Below, piece by piece: positions 37,001 through 49,700 of a stretch of DNA of 64,000 nucleotides. The notes below the pieces were generated by a model. It had not been told where the DNA came from, ran no database searches, and saw only the letters and a program-made list of their open reading frames with translations. The DNA is taken from assembly GCA_023014485.1 (NCBI GenBank), contig JAJOZX010005513.1, forward strand, positions 1-64,000, read 5' to 3'. Position 1 is the stretch's first letter. Each line of letters starts with the position of its first letter. This DNA is from Bathynomus jamesi. Taxonomy: Eukaryota; Arthropoda; Malacostraca; Isopoda; Cirolanidae. The translations under genes were made by a program, and so were the position numbers.

Positions 37001-38695
37001 GACAGTCTGACATTCAGTTGCTCTTAGACTGCTAGTGCCACTTTTTTCTTCCACTAGTGGGAGTAGGCATTTGCGTTTAGTAACAGACAGACTTCTAATT
37101 TTTTTGGGTTTCAGAATTGGACATTTACAATGGATTTGAGTGCCATGAACGTCGCAAGAGTCGTCGCCCTAATTGAAGATGTCGGAGCCAGCGTTACGTC
37201 GCCGATGCGCTAGGAATTCCAAGAACAACGGATCGACGTGTCTACCAACGTTATGTGGAGACAGGAGAATACACCAGAAGACCAGCATCTGGAAGATCGC
37301 GCTGCACATCTGCCCGTGACGATAGTTTCATCGTCTTGGGTGTTTTGCGAGATCGTCGCTTGACTGCCACAAACGTCCGCAATGAGCTGGAAAGGTCTCG
37401 AGACGTCAGTGTATCGGGGCGAACCGTTAGAAGGAGACTTACGCAAAGTGGCTTACATGCTAGACGTCCAGCAATGGGCCCGGAATTGCTCCCCCACCAC
37501 CGCAATGCTCGTCTTGCTTTCGCTCGTGAGCATGTCAATTGGACTATGGTCCAATGGTGATGAGTATTGTTCGCGGACGAATCAAGATTTAATCTTCAGA
37601 CATCCGATGGACGGGAAAGAGTGGAGAAGAACAGGAGAAAGATTCGCCCCGTGCACTTTTACGGAGACGGTTGCTTTTGGAAGAGGCTCAGTCATGGTCT
37701 GGGGTGGTATCACTTCAAACTCGCGCACAGATCTCGTCGTTGTTGGTGGTGGGTCATTGACGTCCGCAAGACACGTGGAAGAGGTCTTGTTAGAGTATGT
37801 GGCCCCTTTTGCTCCTTTCGTTGGCAAAGACTTCCTTTTACAGCACGATAACGCTAGACCCCATGCGGCAACAGCCGTTAGCGATTTCCTTGACGAAGCT
37901 GGAATTCGTCGAATCGAGTGGCCTTCCCGAAGTCCGGACCCCTGAACCCCATAGAACATCTCTGGGACACGATGGGACGGCGTCTTAGGGCTCGTCTAGT
38001 AACCCCTAACACACTACAGGAGTTACAACAAGCTTTAACTGAAGAGTTGGAGGGAATCCCACAAGACGTGATCGCCGATCTCATTCATGGGATGAATCGA
38101 CGAATGGCTGCAGTCATTCAAGCTAGGGGAGGAAACACCTCTTATTAACCCTGGATCACAAGTTGTTTTTTGTACAGTATTTTTTGATATATTGTATTAA
38201 GTAGGTGTTTGAAGATTTTTTAATGTCCTCATAGACTAAATTTTCGAATTTTAAAACTCTTATAAACAGAAGCTTGCCCACTTTTTTGCTTTTCGCGATA
38301 TTCCAAGCAGGCTGATTTTTTGCCGCTCAGTGTATTATTAATTAATAACTTTGTCTTCCAAGTGTTCTGCATTTGTTATTAGAGGTTTGAGGGTGTATTA
38401 AGTTTTTCAGGTTGCCGAGTTTATTGAATTTCTTCATTAAATTTTTCCCAAATTCTCGAAATTCTTGAATAAATTTTCGACAAACTTGAACTTGGATCAA
38501 AATCTCGTAATGGAAAAGACAGCTTACTGTTTAACCTCCTCTGTAACAGTAACTGTCGTGTGACTGAGGGGACCTACAGTTTTACATGGATTCCGAACCA
38601 GGGTTCGCTACATCATGTGGACGCGGAGGACAGTCACCCATTCAACTACTACCTAGACCCACTGTCACTTAACCAGGGTGGAAAAAAAAATCATG

Positions 38696-38733
<38 letters not shown>

Positions 38734-41700
38734 AAAACAAAAAACCTGGTTTATTTGGTTTTAATGTTTTTTTTTGGTTCGTTAGTGTTTGATTGTAATA
38801 AAATGATTTTATCTTTCATATTTTATTTAAGCATTATACTAACTTTTACAAGAAAGAAACTACCTATGTTTACACTCAAAATTATAAAACTAGCTTGTTT
38901 TTTATTTTCTTCTAAATAATAGTGATAATAGCAAAAACAATTCCTTTAACACTATTCAGATTTCCGATATACCCTAATCATATTGTTCATACAAACAAAA
39001 TGTCAAATGCGGTGACTAGTAATGTAAATTATTTTGGTAAATAAAAATTGTTTAGTAAAATACCAACCAACCCTATTTAGTGCAATTGTAAACTAAATTT
39101 CTCATTTTTTTGCATAATTGATACTTGAATAGTGGTTGGGACATAATTTTTATTGTCAGGATTTCTATTTCAAAATAGTAAAACACCTTAGCTGAAAGTA
39201 CAGACCAGACATGATGGTTTTATGATGTTGATTGTTGACAGTGTGACAGACATAATTAAAAAATTAGCACAATATTAGGTTTCATGTATGAAATTGATGT
39301 ATGAAATTGTTGTCATTGATTTACGTTCATACTAAGTATTAAAATATCATTGAAACTAAGAAAAAAAAAGCAAATGCATAAAAAAAAAAAAAAAAAAAAT
39401 TTTTTTCCCCCATCAGAAAACCAAAAAAACCGCGGTTCAAACCAATCCACCTTGCACTTAACTACCTGGATTGATGGGAAGCGGTGTTGCGACATTGGCC
39501 ACGACGTTTCCCTTCAGTTCAATAGGTTTCCATGATTTGTCTTTCTGATTTTTCATGTCGAGAATTTGGCCGTAGCTCTACTTAATCTAATCTATAACGT
39601 AACCTGACTAACCTAAACTACCTAAATTATCCAAACGGGTTAAGTGATGCTAAATTAAGTTTATACGACTTTGTCTTTAAACGATTTGCGCATTCATTAA
39701 TTTTTATTTCGAGGAAAGGGTAGTCTAAAATAATGTTTTACGAGGCCACTACACACCATTTATTCTTCAGAAACTTCGCTGGGGGAGACGTCTTCCCCTT
39801 GTAGAGAAGTTCGAACCAGGACTCACGTTTTATCCATCGGAACTCAGTACGTCATGTTCTCAGTTTGGATTGAAGGAAGTTCAGGTAGTTAAGTCTTCCA
39901 TTCCTTTCATTTAGAACAGTTCTTCATAAGGCTTCTTCGGATGCCTTTAAAGTTTACTAAAGATTTTTATGATTAAAACCTCTTATGAGAAATTTTTTAC
40001 GTAAGTTGTTGAGTCTCTCCCAAATTTTTGAGTTTTCCATATAATTTAGACCTTTTGTAAACGGATTAAAATAATTTTGAAACAAAAGAGAAACGCATCA
40101 AAATTGTTACCCAGTGACTCTGAAATCCAGTTGGACTGAATGAGATGTCGCCGTAAATTGCATGAAAATAATAATAATCAGATAAACTTTCGTATCCCAT
40201 GTGTTTGTGTTTTTCCATTTATTTTTTGTATTCGGAAGTTAATAATGGAGGTACGATCAAATTGACAGGCAAGTTGAAGTCAGGGGATTTTTTTTACATC
40301 AACTTGTTTTTTGTATGCTTCTCAGATAAAATCTACGTAACCGCAAGTACCGAAACTGACGTAGAGCCGACGATAATCGACGAAGCTTGTGCTGAAAGGG
40401 TGGCATTGAAGGACTCTGAATGGCACCATTTAGCACTGGTTCTCCCCAAGATCAATGTGAGGAAAGGTGGAACGGTTTCCGTAAGTTTTTTATATATTTG
40501 TATTTAGCAGGTATTTGGTGCACGCACACGCGTGTGTAATACAGTATATATATATATATTTATTAATGAAGTACAGAAACAAACGTAATTTCAGATCACA
40601 CTTTTGTTGGATGGACTGAGGAGTTTTCAAGTGCAGCTGCATCTTCCCCCAATCGGTGTAATCAAGAAGTCAACCCCTTCTTATCTTCTTATAGGACACA
40701 CTGATACTTCAGTTGGGGTAAGAAAGTCTCTCTTAAGGGATAGGTCACACTAGAAGTCTAAGTCATGAGTGAGAAAATTGTGTAGCTTTAAGTTTCAAGA
40801 AGTTATGAATCTTAATCAATCGCGCATTTTATCATTTTAAGTTACAAATCACAAATCATATTGTTTTAAGTTATAGGTCTGTGGACTCTCGGTTCATACG
40901 AGTGATATAAATCTTTTTTAAATCCGAGTCACACTTCCATATGTGATCGTAAAATTAAGTAAAGAAGAAGCTAAAAATATGTATTCAGTAACTAGATTTC
41001 GAATCTCAACTTGAGTAACGAGCGACTCGCTTTATTAGGTCTTGTTGGCATTTTAACTCCTTAAATTTCCAGGTATGCCAAAGTGGAAAGCGCTCTTCTA
41101 CCAACCTCCCCTTCGAAACATTCAGTGGGGAGAGAGATCCTCTCGCCTCTCCTTTAAAACATCTTCCCCCTCACACCCTTTCTATGGGTCTCGTTTACGT
41201 GTTCCGAGAACCGGTTCTGACGACACAGAGGTGCTTGGGGTTGATTTCGTTGGGAAAAAACGCCTCCAGCCTCGTCGTCGCGGCCCCTCACCCTCACAAG
41301 ACGGTCTTTGCTCCCCTCATCAACAGAAAGCTCCTTTCGTCAAAGATTAATTGCTCTTTCCTCTTCAAAGATCTTAGGACTTTGCTCTCGCCGTTGCAGG
41401 TACGAGGTCATTGCTTTTTCTTGTATCTTATCGTCCTATTTTTCTTTCGAGATATTTGTTTAAACTGTTAATATTATCGTTCATTATTGCTATCAGTTGA
41501 GTTATTGACTGCTTTTTCGATTGTTCACGATCTATGGGCTAAGAAAGAGTAGTCAATTGGAAGAGTTTTGTCGTGAAATTGCATGTTTGCTACCGATAAA
41601 TAAGGTAAGAAACCTACTTTCACAAAAAGACCTTCTGAACCAACTGTACATAATTTATGAAGTATTGTTGGTAATTGGTCGCCAATAATTGTCAATAATG

Positions 41701-43691
41701 AATTTTGTTGGAAGGAGTTAAACTGATTTAATTGTTTCAAACTTGTTTTACGTTTATTTTTCTGATAAAACTGGATAATTTCGCAAGTATTTTTGCATAT
41801 ACATTATCAAGTTTTTTATTTTTATTTTTTTTTAGGAAAATCTTCTCGTACAATATTCACCCCATGCGCCAACAGAGTATATTTATTACAGAAAGTCCAC
41901 TCCCGTCCATCCTGGTAATATGGAAATCCAAGTATTTTTTATTATGTAATAATAGAACTGTAGTAGCATAATTATGGATTACATGATCATTTATAATATG
42001 TAATACCTGTGGATCACGCTTATGTACAGGGTGGGCCGTAAGTTTCCATACATAGGAAAAATAAACATTTTTTTATGGACAACCATTTTTATTTATATAA
42101 TATGCTCTACATCAGTGGTTCTTAACCAGGGGGGCGCGCCCCCTTAGAAACAGGAATTTCTCTAATTGTATTTGTTATTCTCTTAACGAGAGCATGGGCT
42201 AATATTGAGAAGTTATTGAGAATGTTATTTTGATTGAAGGGGGGCGTGGAGGGAAGGACCAATTCCTAGAGGGGGCATGGTAGTAAAAAGGTTAAGAACC
42301 ACTGCTCTACATGGTTGCCATTGTTTTGAAAACACATTTCAATACGTGTTCCCCACTGTTGATGAACACGCATTAGCACAGTTGACGTTATGCTTGTAAT
42401 GGCGTTGGTGATACGTTCCTTTAGATGATTTATGTCTCGTATCTTTTCCTGATACACCATGGCCTTCAAGTGCCCCCAAAGGTAGAAATCAAGGGGGGTG
42501 AGATCTGGGGATCTGGGAGGCCACTCCACAGGACCACGCCGACCAATCCAAGCATCCGGAAACTGCTGATCCAAATACCGACGCACGTATTTAAATTTTC
42601 CTATGTATGGAAACTTACGGCCCACCCTGTAGAATAGGATAGACACTGCCAGTAACAACAACAACAACAACTATATCATGTGCCTGGTCCACGCTTTTGA
42701 GAACTAAAAACGTTGTGTGTGTGTTCGAATCTCATAATATGAAGGTGATGGTAGAAATTAATTTGGATAATCCATTTCAGACTACACGGAGAGCCCTTAT
42801 CCATTGTGTGTAACTCAGAAAGTGATTCTTTTCACACCTCTGAATACTGTGGAAAAGAAGAGTCCAGAATTAGCTCTTCTTAAGCTTGGGGGAGCTTCTC
42901 ATTTAACTTTCCTTGTAGCCAGGGTATGTTAATCCTTCTTAATTGTGGCTTTATAGTAGGTTCCTATAATACTTTTTATCCATTTTATTAATTGCAATAA
43001 ACACACACGCAATACAAGTGAAATTTATTTCAAATGAAACATTTTTTTTCTTTTCGTGGCAGTGATATTTTTAATAGCTTAATAAAATACGTCAGTTTAT
43101 TTCTGTATTCTGAAATTTGAGACGGATTATCGAATTATCGAAAACTTATTTCGGTTATGTATTCGTTTATAGATTTTAGAGTTGGGAGACAGTCAGAAGA
43201 ATTTTGCGGATTCAATCTCTCTCGTTTTCAAAATCTGTCGCTCCGAGCCCAACATCAGCCTTCAGTTTTCAATATTCGGAGGTGCGGATCTGATCTGCAG
43301 ACTGATTAAAGCACCGAAAGCGTCGTCTGGTGTCCTGGTTTTAAAGGTATATGAATTTGTCCTCTGAGTCAGACTCATTGTAGATAGGGAACTAATTTAG
43401 ATCGGCTGCGGGGATGTTTAGATTTGTTTGGGCGTGTATTATTATTACCAGTCATGTTGTGATTCATTCATTAGTTACAGTCTCGTAATCTATTAAGGGA
43501 ACTTTATTAGTCGCCGGAAGTCTCTTCTCTTACTTCAAATTATTTAATGAAAATTTTGCATCATTGGTAATTTCAAACTGCGTAATACAAAATCATTGAT
43601 GAGATGATACCGTACTTTATTTACTAAACAAGGATTCTTGTAATGAGCGAGCGGCCAACCCTGATAACAGGCCATATTTTTTAGTTTAAGC

Positions 43692-43722
<31 letters not shown>

Positions 43723-46700
43723 GTACAGAAATGTACAACATGTCCTAAAATGATCTGCACCATCTGGACATATAAGTTTGGCATGTTATCCTCCATTCTG
43801 AGTGTGCTAAGATAGTAAAATCAGCCATTAACTTCGGCTATGTGTATACTCAGACTTGTATAGGTACTCGTGTATTCATGTTTTCAATTCACGTATTACA
43901 ACTGAAATCTTTGAAGACACAATGAACAGTAAAAACAAGGTTTATTTCCCATGAAGTTATACATTTTCTGAAAGCTCTAGTGCTGCACTATATCATTTTA
44001 TCTATAAAAACGTTCTTTTACGTATAATTTATTTTTTGCCTAAAAACGTTATTGTTAGACCCAAAAAATATCACCTAAAATACAGGTGTTTCACAAAACT
44101 AATTAATATGAGTTACACAAAACTAATTTCGAGTAAATAATTCAAGTATTTTGATACTCCAAGCATTAATACACTCTGCTGAACAAAATGAATGCCATAT
44201 TAAAATGTTGAATCACTATACAAAGTACTGCCCCTACATGGGTTAATAATGGAGACCTCTGTTCGCATGCCAGCAGAAAGGTTTATCGTTCAGTTATGAA
44301 AACCAGGCAAGTGTTGGTATGATATTGAGATTTGAAGAACGTCAATTTTGTAAAACAAAAATTAAGTTACTATACGTATATCGATGTACATAACACTAAA
44401 TCAACTAAAATCAATTAAACCAACTAAATTTTAACAATTCTTATCTTTATGAAGCAAACTACTAAATAACTTTAAAGCAGAAATCATTACTTAAAATTGG
44501 AATCTTTCCACTAAAAGTCTCAACTTGTTTTTCAGTTACAAAACTGCATGCAAGTCAATGCATACTGTATTCGGTGACTCCCGCAATATCATTTCAGTGC
44601 GTTATTAGCAGTCTACCCCCATACTGGGGAATAACTCACGTAACAGCATATATGAAACACACTAATAAATTATTAATTCACAATGCTATAATATGGTTAT
44701 TCATCTACACTGCGTTCGCACTTATTAAGCAGATTACATTTTCTCCAATGTTTTCAAAAGTTTTTCCCCAATTTCAATGAAATTTGTAGCAAATAATCAC
44801 TATATATAGCAGCATTGATGGTATTCATTTCGATAAAATATTTTGATAATTAAAATAATTATCTCATTTTATTGAAAAATATGTAAAATATTGTGTTCCG
44901 AATTATTAAGCAAGTACTCTATTTACGGATCTAAATGGTGAAAATGGGTAAGGAGGAGGATTTAACACTAACTGAGAAAAGAAAAATAGTCAAGTTACTC
45001 GCTAAAAATATAAAATCTATTGAAATTGCGAAGCAGTTTGGCAGAGCTTATCGAACTGTAAACAAGTTTGTAGGGGAGGGTACCAAACTGAGGCAGCGAA
45101 GTGATAAAGGAGCTATAAGAAAAGTGACAAGGCGGCAGATCTCTGTAATCAAGCGCAAATTGCAAAGCATCCATTGTCCTCAAGTAGAGAGGTTTTTGAG
45201 TGAGCAGCTGGCATACATAATGTACCAAGAACATCTCGATGTGGAATCCTCCAAACAATTGGCAAGACGTGTAAACCTACGATTCAGTCACCATTAACAC
45301 CCAGGTACAAGAAGCAGCGTGTTGAATGGGCGCGTCAGTACGTGAAAACATATTTTAATACTGTATTGTTAACCGATGAGTGAAGAGCAACCCTTGAGGG
45401 ATCTGATGGTTGGTCAAGAAAATGGATTGCTAAGGGTCAATCTCTACGATGGAATGAGGTTTTCTTTTAGAAAGTTTGTGTAAGACTGGTCATTCATTTT
45501 TACACCATCAGGCACTCTGTATGGGACAGCTACTTCATTGCCTATCAATCCTGCCCAAAACATGACACTACCTCCACCTTGTTGGCGTCTTAATCTCGAT
45601 GGTAGAAATTGGCTCTGAGCAATCCATTTTCTTGACCAAACATTGTATTACGTTTTACTATAATGTGACAATTCAATTGTGTATCTAGATAGTAAACACT
45701 TATAATAAACAGTATAGGTTGATTAGTTAACAGTATTTCAGTTTGAAACTAAAACAAATTATCATCTGGATAAAGTTTCAGGTATTTTCTAGGTGTTTGT
45801 TTATATTGGCGTTTCCATGGCAACCGCACATCAAAAACTGAGGACAACACTTAAAAATGTGTTCACTGAACACGAACGAATAATAAAAAACATATTACAA
45901 CTTCTGTACAAGGGGGGGAATTAAAATTGTTTAAATCGGGGTCTGGCTGCTCGCCTATAATGTAAGGAAAGTATTTAGTCGAGTGTAAACCTAAAATATC
46001 GTTAGCGGTCGAGCCTATTTGTGTTTGTTACAGACATGGGGTCTATTACTATTTCTATTAGTTACTTTTGATTTTTTCTATTACTATGACTTTATTTTTC
46101 ATCTATTACTATTACTTGGTCATCTATTACTATTACCTTTGTATGTGTAGTACTTCACTCATTTGAAAAGGATCTTTGTCTATTTAAATGCAATTAGAAG
46201 CAGTGTGTTAACAAATATTTGTTTCAACCAAATCATTACAATTTCAGAGACTAGGTCTTGATAAATTTTACTTTATTGAAGGAAAAATTTGCCACGATAT
46301 TAGTTTTTGATGTGTAATAAACAAGCATGATATGGTTGGTTTTTGTTATTCCTTGTCAAAGAAAATGGTTGAATGACGGCAGTAACTATGAGAAGTTTCG
46401 ACAACCCAGAGTTAATGAAATGCCACTGTAATAGAAAAGTAATAGACTATTATCTATTACTTTGCCTTCTATTACTATTACAGCCAAAAAAATTTGATCT
46501 ATTACTATTACTTGAAAAATCCTGTAATAGTCTATTACTATTACCCCATGTCTTGTTTGTTATAGTGAGAAATTCATTCCTGAATTTCTTAATTCTGATT
46601 TTTTAACGCAGTAATGTAAATAATAATAAAGGTTTTGTACTCTCTATAGTAATGAATAGTTTGGGAATTCTGTGATTTGATTTATCGCCCTCACTGATTA

Positions 46701-49700
46701 TAAAAAAAAAAGGACATAATAATGTATCATAGCGCATTAACAGTTCCCTTATGATGTAGGCGTTAATAGAAGCTTGCATAGAACCAAACATCATCCAGTT
46801 TGAGGCGTGTCGTAATGTGTTCTTCATCGCTTCCTACATTCCCGCCTTCATCGTTGACAGAGGCCTCCTGGAGACCATTCTCAACAACTGGAAATGTTTC
46901 TTTACGGAAAATCAAGAGGACAAGACCGAAGACGAGTAAGAATTTAAATTGATTTTAAAAAATTTCCAAACTCCTTCCATGCGTGAAACTCACCTAATAA
47001 GCCTAGTCTTAATTCCATATTTTCTGACCTACCTTTCAACTCTCTCTAATCACCGTTGTAGTAGGGTTGGATGAAAGGTGGCTGAGTTATATTAAAGATT
47101 ACGTTTTATGGTCAGTATCTCGCTAGTCGTATCTTGTTTGCTGAATATTTTTATAAAACAAAAATCGCGTAGCTACGTATTCTGTTTATTCGCAGATACG
47201 TGTGTATGGATTCGTACGGGAACGAACTAAACTGCATCGGAATCATTTTGTCAGTGATTAACGTCCTTTTAATGGATTCCTGTCCACATCGAAAGTTTAA
47301 TTTCGTCCAACTGAAGGACATAAAGGCTCTGAGTAAAATTATTGAAATGTTTGAGGTTCGTTCATTTTTCACAAATATAAAGGTGTTTTAATTTTATTTA
47401 ATATTATTTAAGGTTAGTGGAAACTTTTTCAAGTTCAGTATTTCACTGACCTTCCCAAATTTCTATCCTTTACTCGTTAACGTTTCTTAATAGAAGTGTT
47501 TAAACTGACCTTGTAGGAAGCACTTGTATTTTAATAAAATAATGCTTGGGTGGTAAATATGAGGAGGTTATTTAATTTAAATTTATACTGTATTAATAAA
47601 TAAAATTGGTAATCGTATTAATATTGTTCGATAATGAGGAGGATACTGAAAAAAGTTATACCGTGTGACCACAAAAATTGTCCGTTTTTAATCGCTTATT
47701 ACTGTCATTATTGCAGCTTCACAAATGAAATAAAAAGCATTCGAAAGAGAACATTTTAAAGTTTTAATTTATTCTACATGTGTTCAATGACGTCCCTGGA
47801 CATTCTTACATTCACACAAACGGGAAAGGAAGTTATTTATTACATTTTCCAAAACGCTGCATTCAATGGACTGTACCTCTCTACCAGCCGCTGCTTTGCT
47901 TTAATCTTCGATAGAGGATGGCTCTTGCCTGAATACTTTGTCCTTGACAAATCCCCAGAGAAAAAGTCCATAGGTGATAGATCGGGAGATCTTGCGGCGT
48001 TGCCAGGGAAACTGCGAGCGATGAGAAATGAATCTTTGTTCAAAAATCTTGTTAAACATTCCAGTGATTGCCTAGTTGTGTGGGCTGTTGCTCCGTCTTG
48101 TCTGAAACCACTTGTTACTACTAAGCTGCAGTTTTCTTGTTCAAAAACAGTGTTCAGCATTTCTACATATCTTTCTGAAGTTACTGAAAGCGGTCTCCTT
48201 GTCTCTGGGTCCTCAAAAAAGTAAGGACCATAAACCTTTGCTGCTACTCAAACCACACCAGACAGTAACTTTTGGTGAATGCAGAGGTTTCTCCAAGTGT
48301 ATATTTGGCTTGTTTTGTGACCAACACCGGTAATTCTGTCTGTTGTTGAACCCATTGAGATAGATGTGGCATTCATCACTGAATATTATGTCACTTAATC
48401 TTATCTGGTTTTGTTCAATTATTGTTTCAATGCGTTCACAAAACATCAAACGACGCTGGTAGTCTTGTTCGCTAAGCTGTTGCAAACACAATTTTGAATG
48501 ACTTCATTCTCAAATCCAACGTGATTATTTTCCGAATGCTCTCCCCCGTTTGATCCTGTCACAGCTGATAGTCGTCTCACAGATTTCTTGTCCGTTCAAG
48601 CTGATTTGCGACTGAATCAATGTTTTCAGCGGTTTCGCACACCTTTGCTGCGCCCAGAGTTGCCTTTATGCATGTTCTTGATTGAGCCGTGATGTTTCCA
48701 TTTGCGAAAATCCTGCGAATCGTTTTAGGATCTATGGTCCTTTGCTGACCGTATTGTCGTCTGAAAGACCGTTGGGTGGCAACTACCGAGCCATGTTTGA
48801 TCATCTCTTCTGCGATGAAAACACGTTGCATGTCCGACAAATAACCCATGATTGTGGTGGATAAAACTGTCATTTTTTTATAAGTACTGATTTCGTATCC
48901 AGGATATCGAAAAAATTAAATAAAACTTTAAAATGTTCTCTTTCGAATGCTTTTTATTTCATTTGTGAAGCTGCAATAATGACTGAGTAATAAGCGATTA
49001 AAAACAGGGACAATTTTTGTTGTCACACGGTACTAATCCATTTCCTCCGTGAACAGTAGTAGGAACTAATATATTAAATAAAGGGATTACTTATATCGCT
49101 ATTATGATGATGTTATAAAGTTGCTAATTTACTTTTTAAAAGGAACTGAAAGCGGAGAGTCTGCCTCTAGAGAACACTTGTTCCGCAGAACTGATTGTCA
49201 ACGTCATTTCGCTGTTACTCGGAGGAAAATCGCGGAAGAACCTGTTCTCATCCGCAGTAAATTCTTCCTCAAGCTGCTCCTCCCTGCCGGATACCAGGTC
49301 AAATCCCGTCGATTTTTTGAATAAACGGGATAACGACACCCTTTCTTCGTCAGGGCTCGTGATGCCTGACTTGAAAGGGGCAGAAGTGAATGAAGTGGGG
49401 TACTTCTTACTCTACCTTCATCCGGATGATTATACTTACCTCGCGACTGAGAAGCAAAATGCTTTTTATCTCAATCATCAGTCGAAAGTGAGGCGATCAG
49501 AGGGTGAGTATTGTTGGTTCTTCCATCCGTATTTGTAGGCTTTAAAGCTTTTTTTTACTCGCATTTCAGGGTGTAGATAAAATCTTACAATGTGCGTCTG
49601 CAAATTTAGTATCGCATTGTCTACTTGACTTCGTGTTTTTATTTCAGCGATGAGCAAAATGAAAATTAGTAGGCCTAAAACTAATTATTATAATTTTTAC

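Noticed and set aside
38560..38919. A 119-codon ORF
   Set aside because: It crosses a SINE fragment and a poly(A) run (poly-Lys) with no protein-like features.
41548..41604. A phase-0 mini-exon ([19 protein letters not shown]) between LYST exons 14 and 15
   Set aside because: It has a good donor but a poor acceptor. Joining exon 14 directly to exon 15 already gives the spacing seen in human LYST, so it is probably chance or a rare alternative exon.
46770..46935. Starting LYST exon 18 at 46,770 after the nearer TAG
   Set aside because: This gives the wrong phase after exon 17; the acceptor ending at 46,759 restores phase and adds residues matching human LYST.
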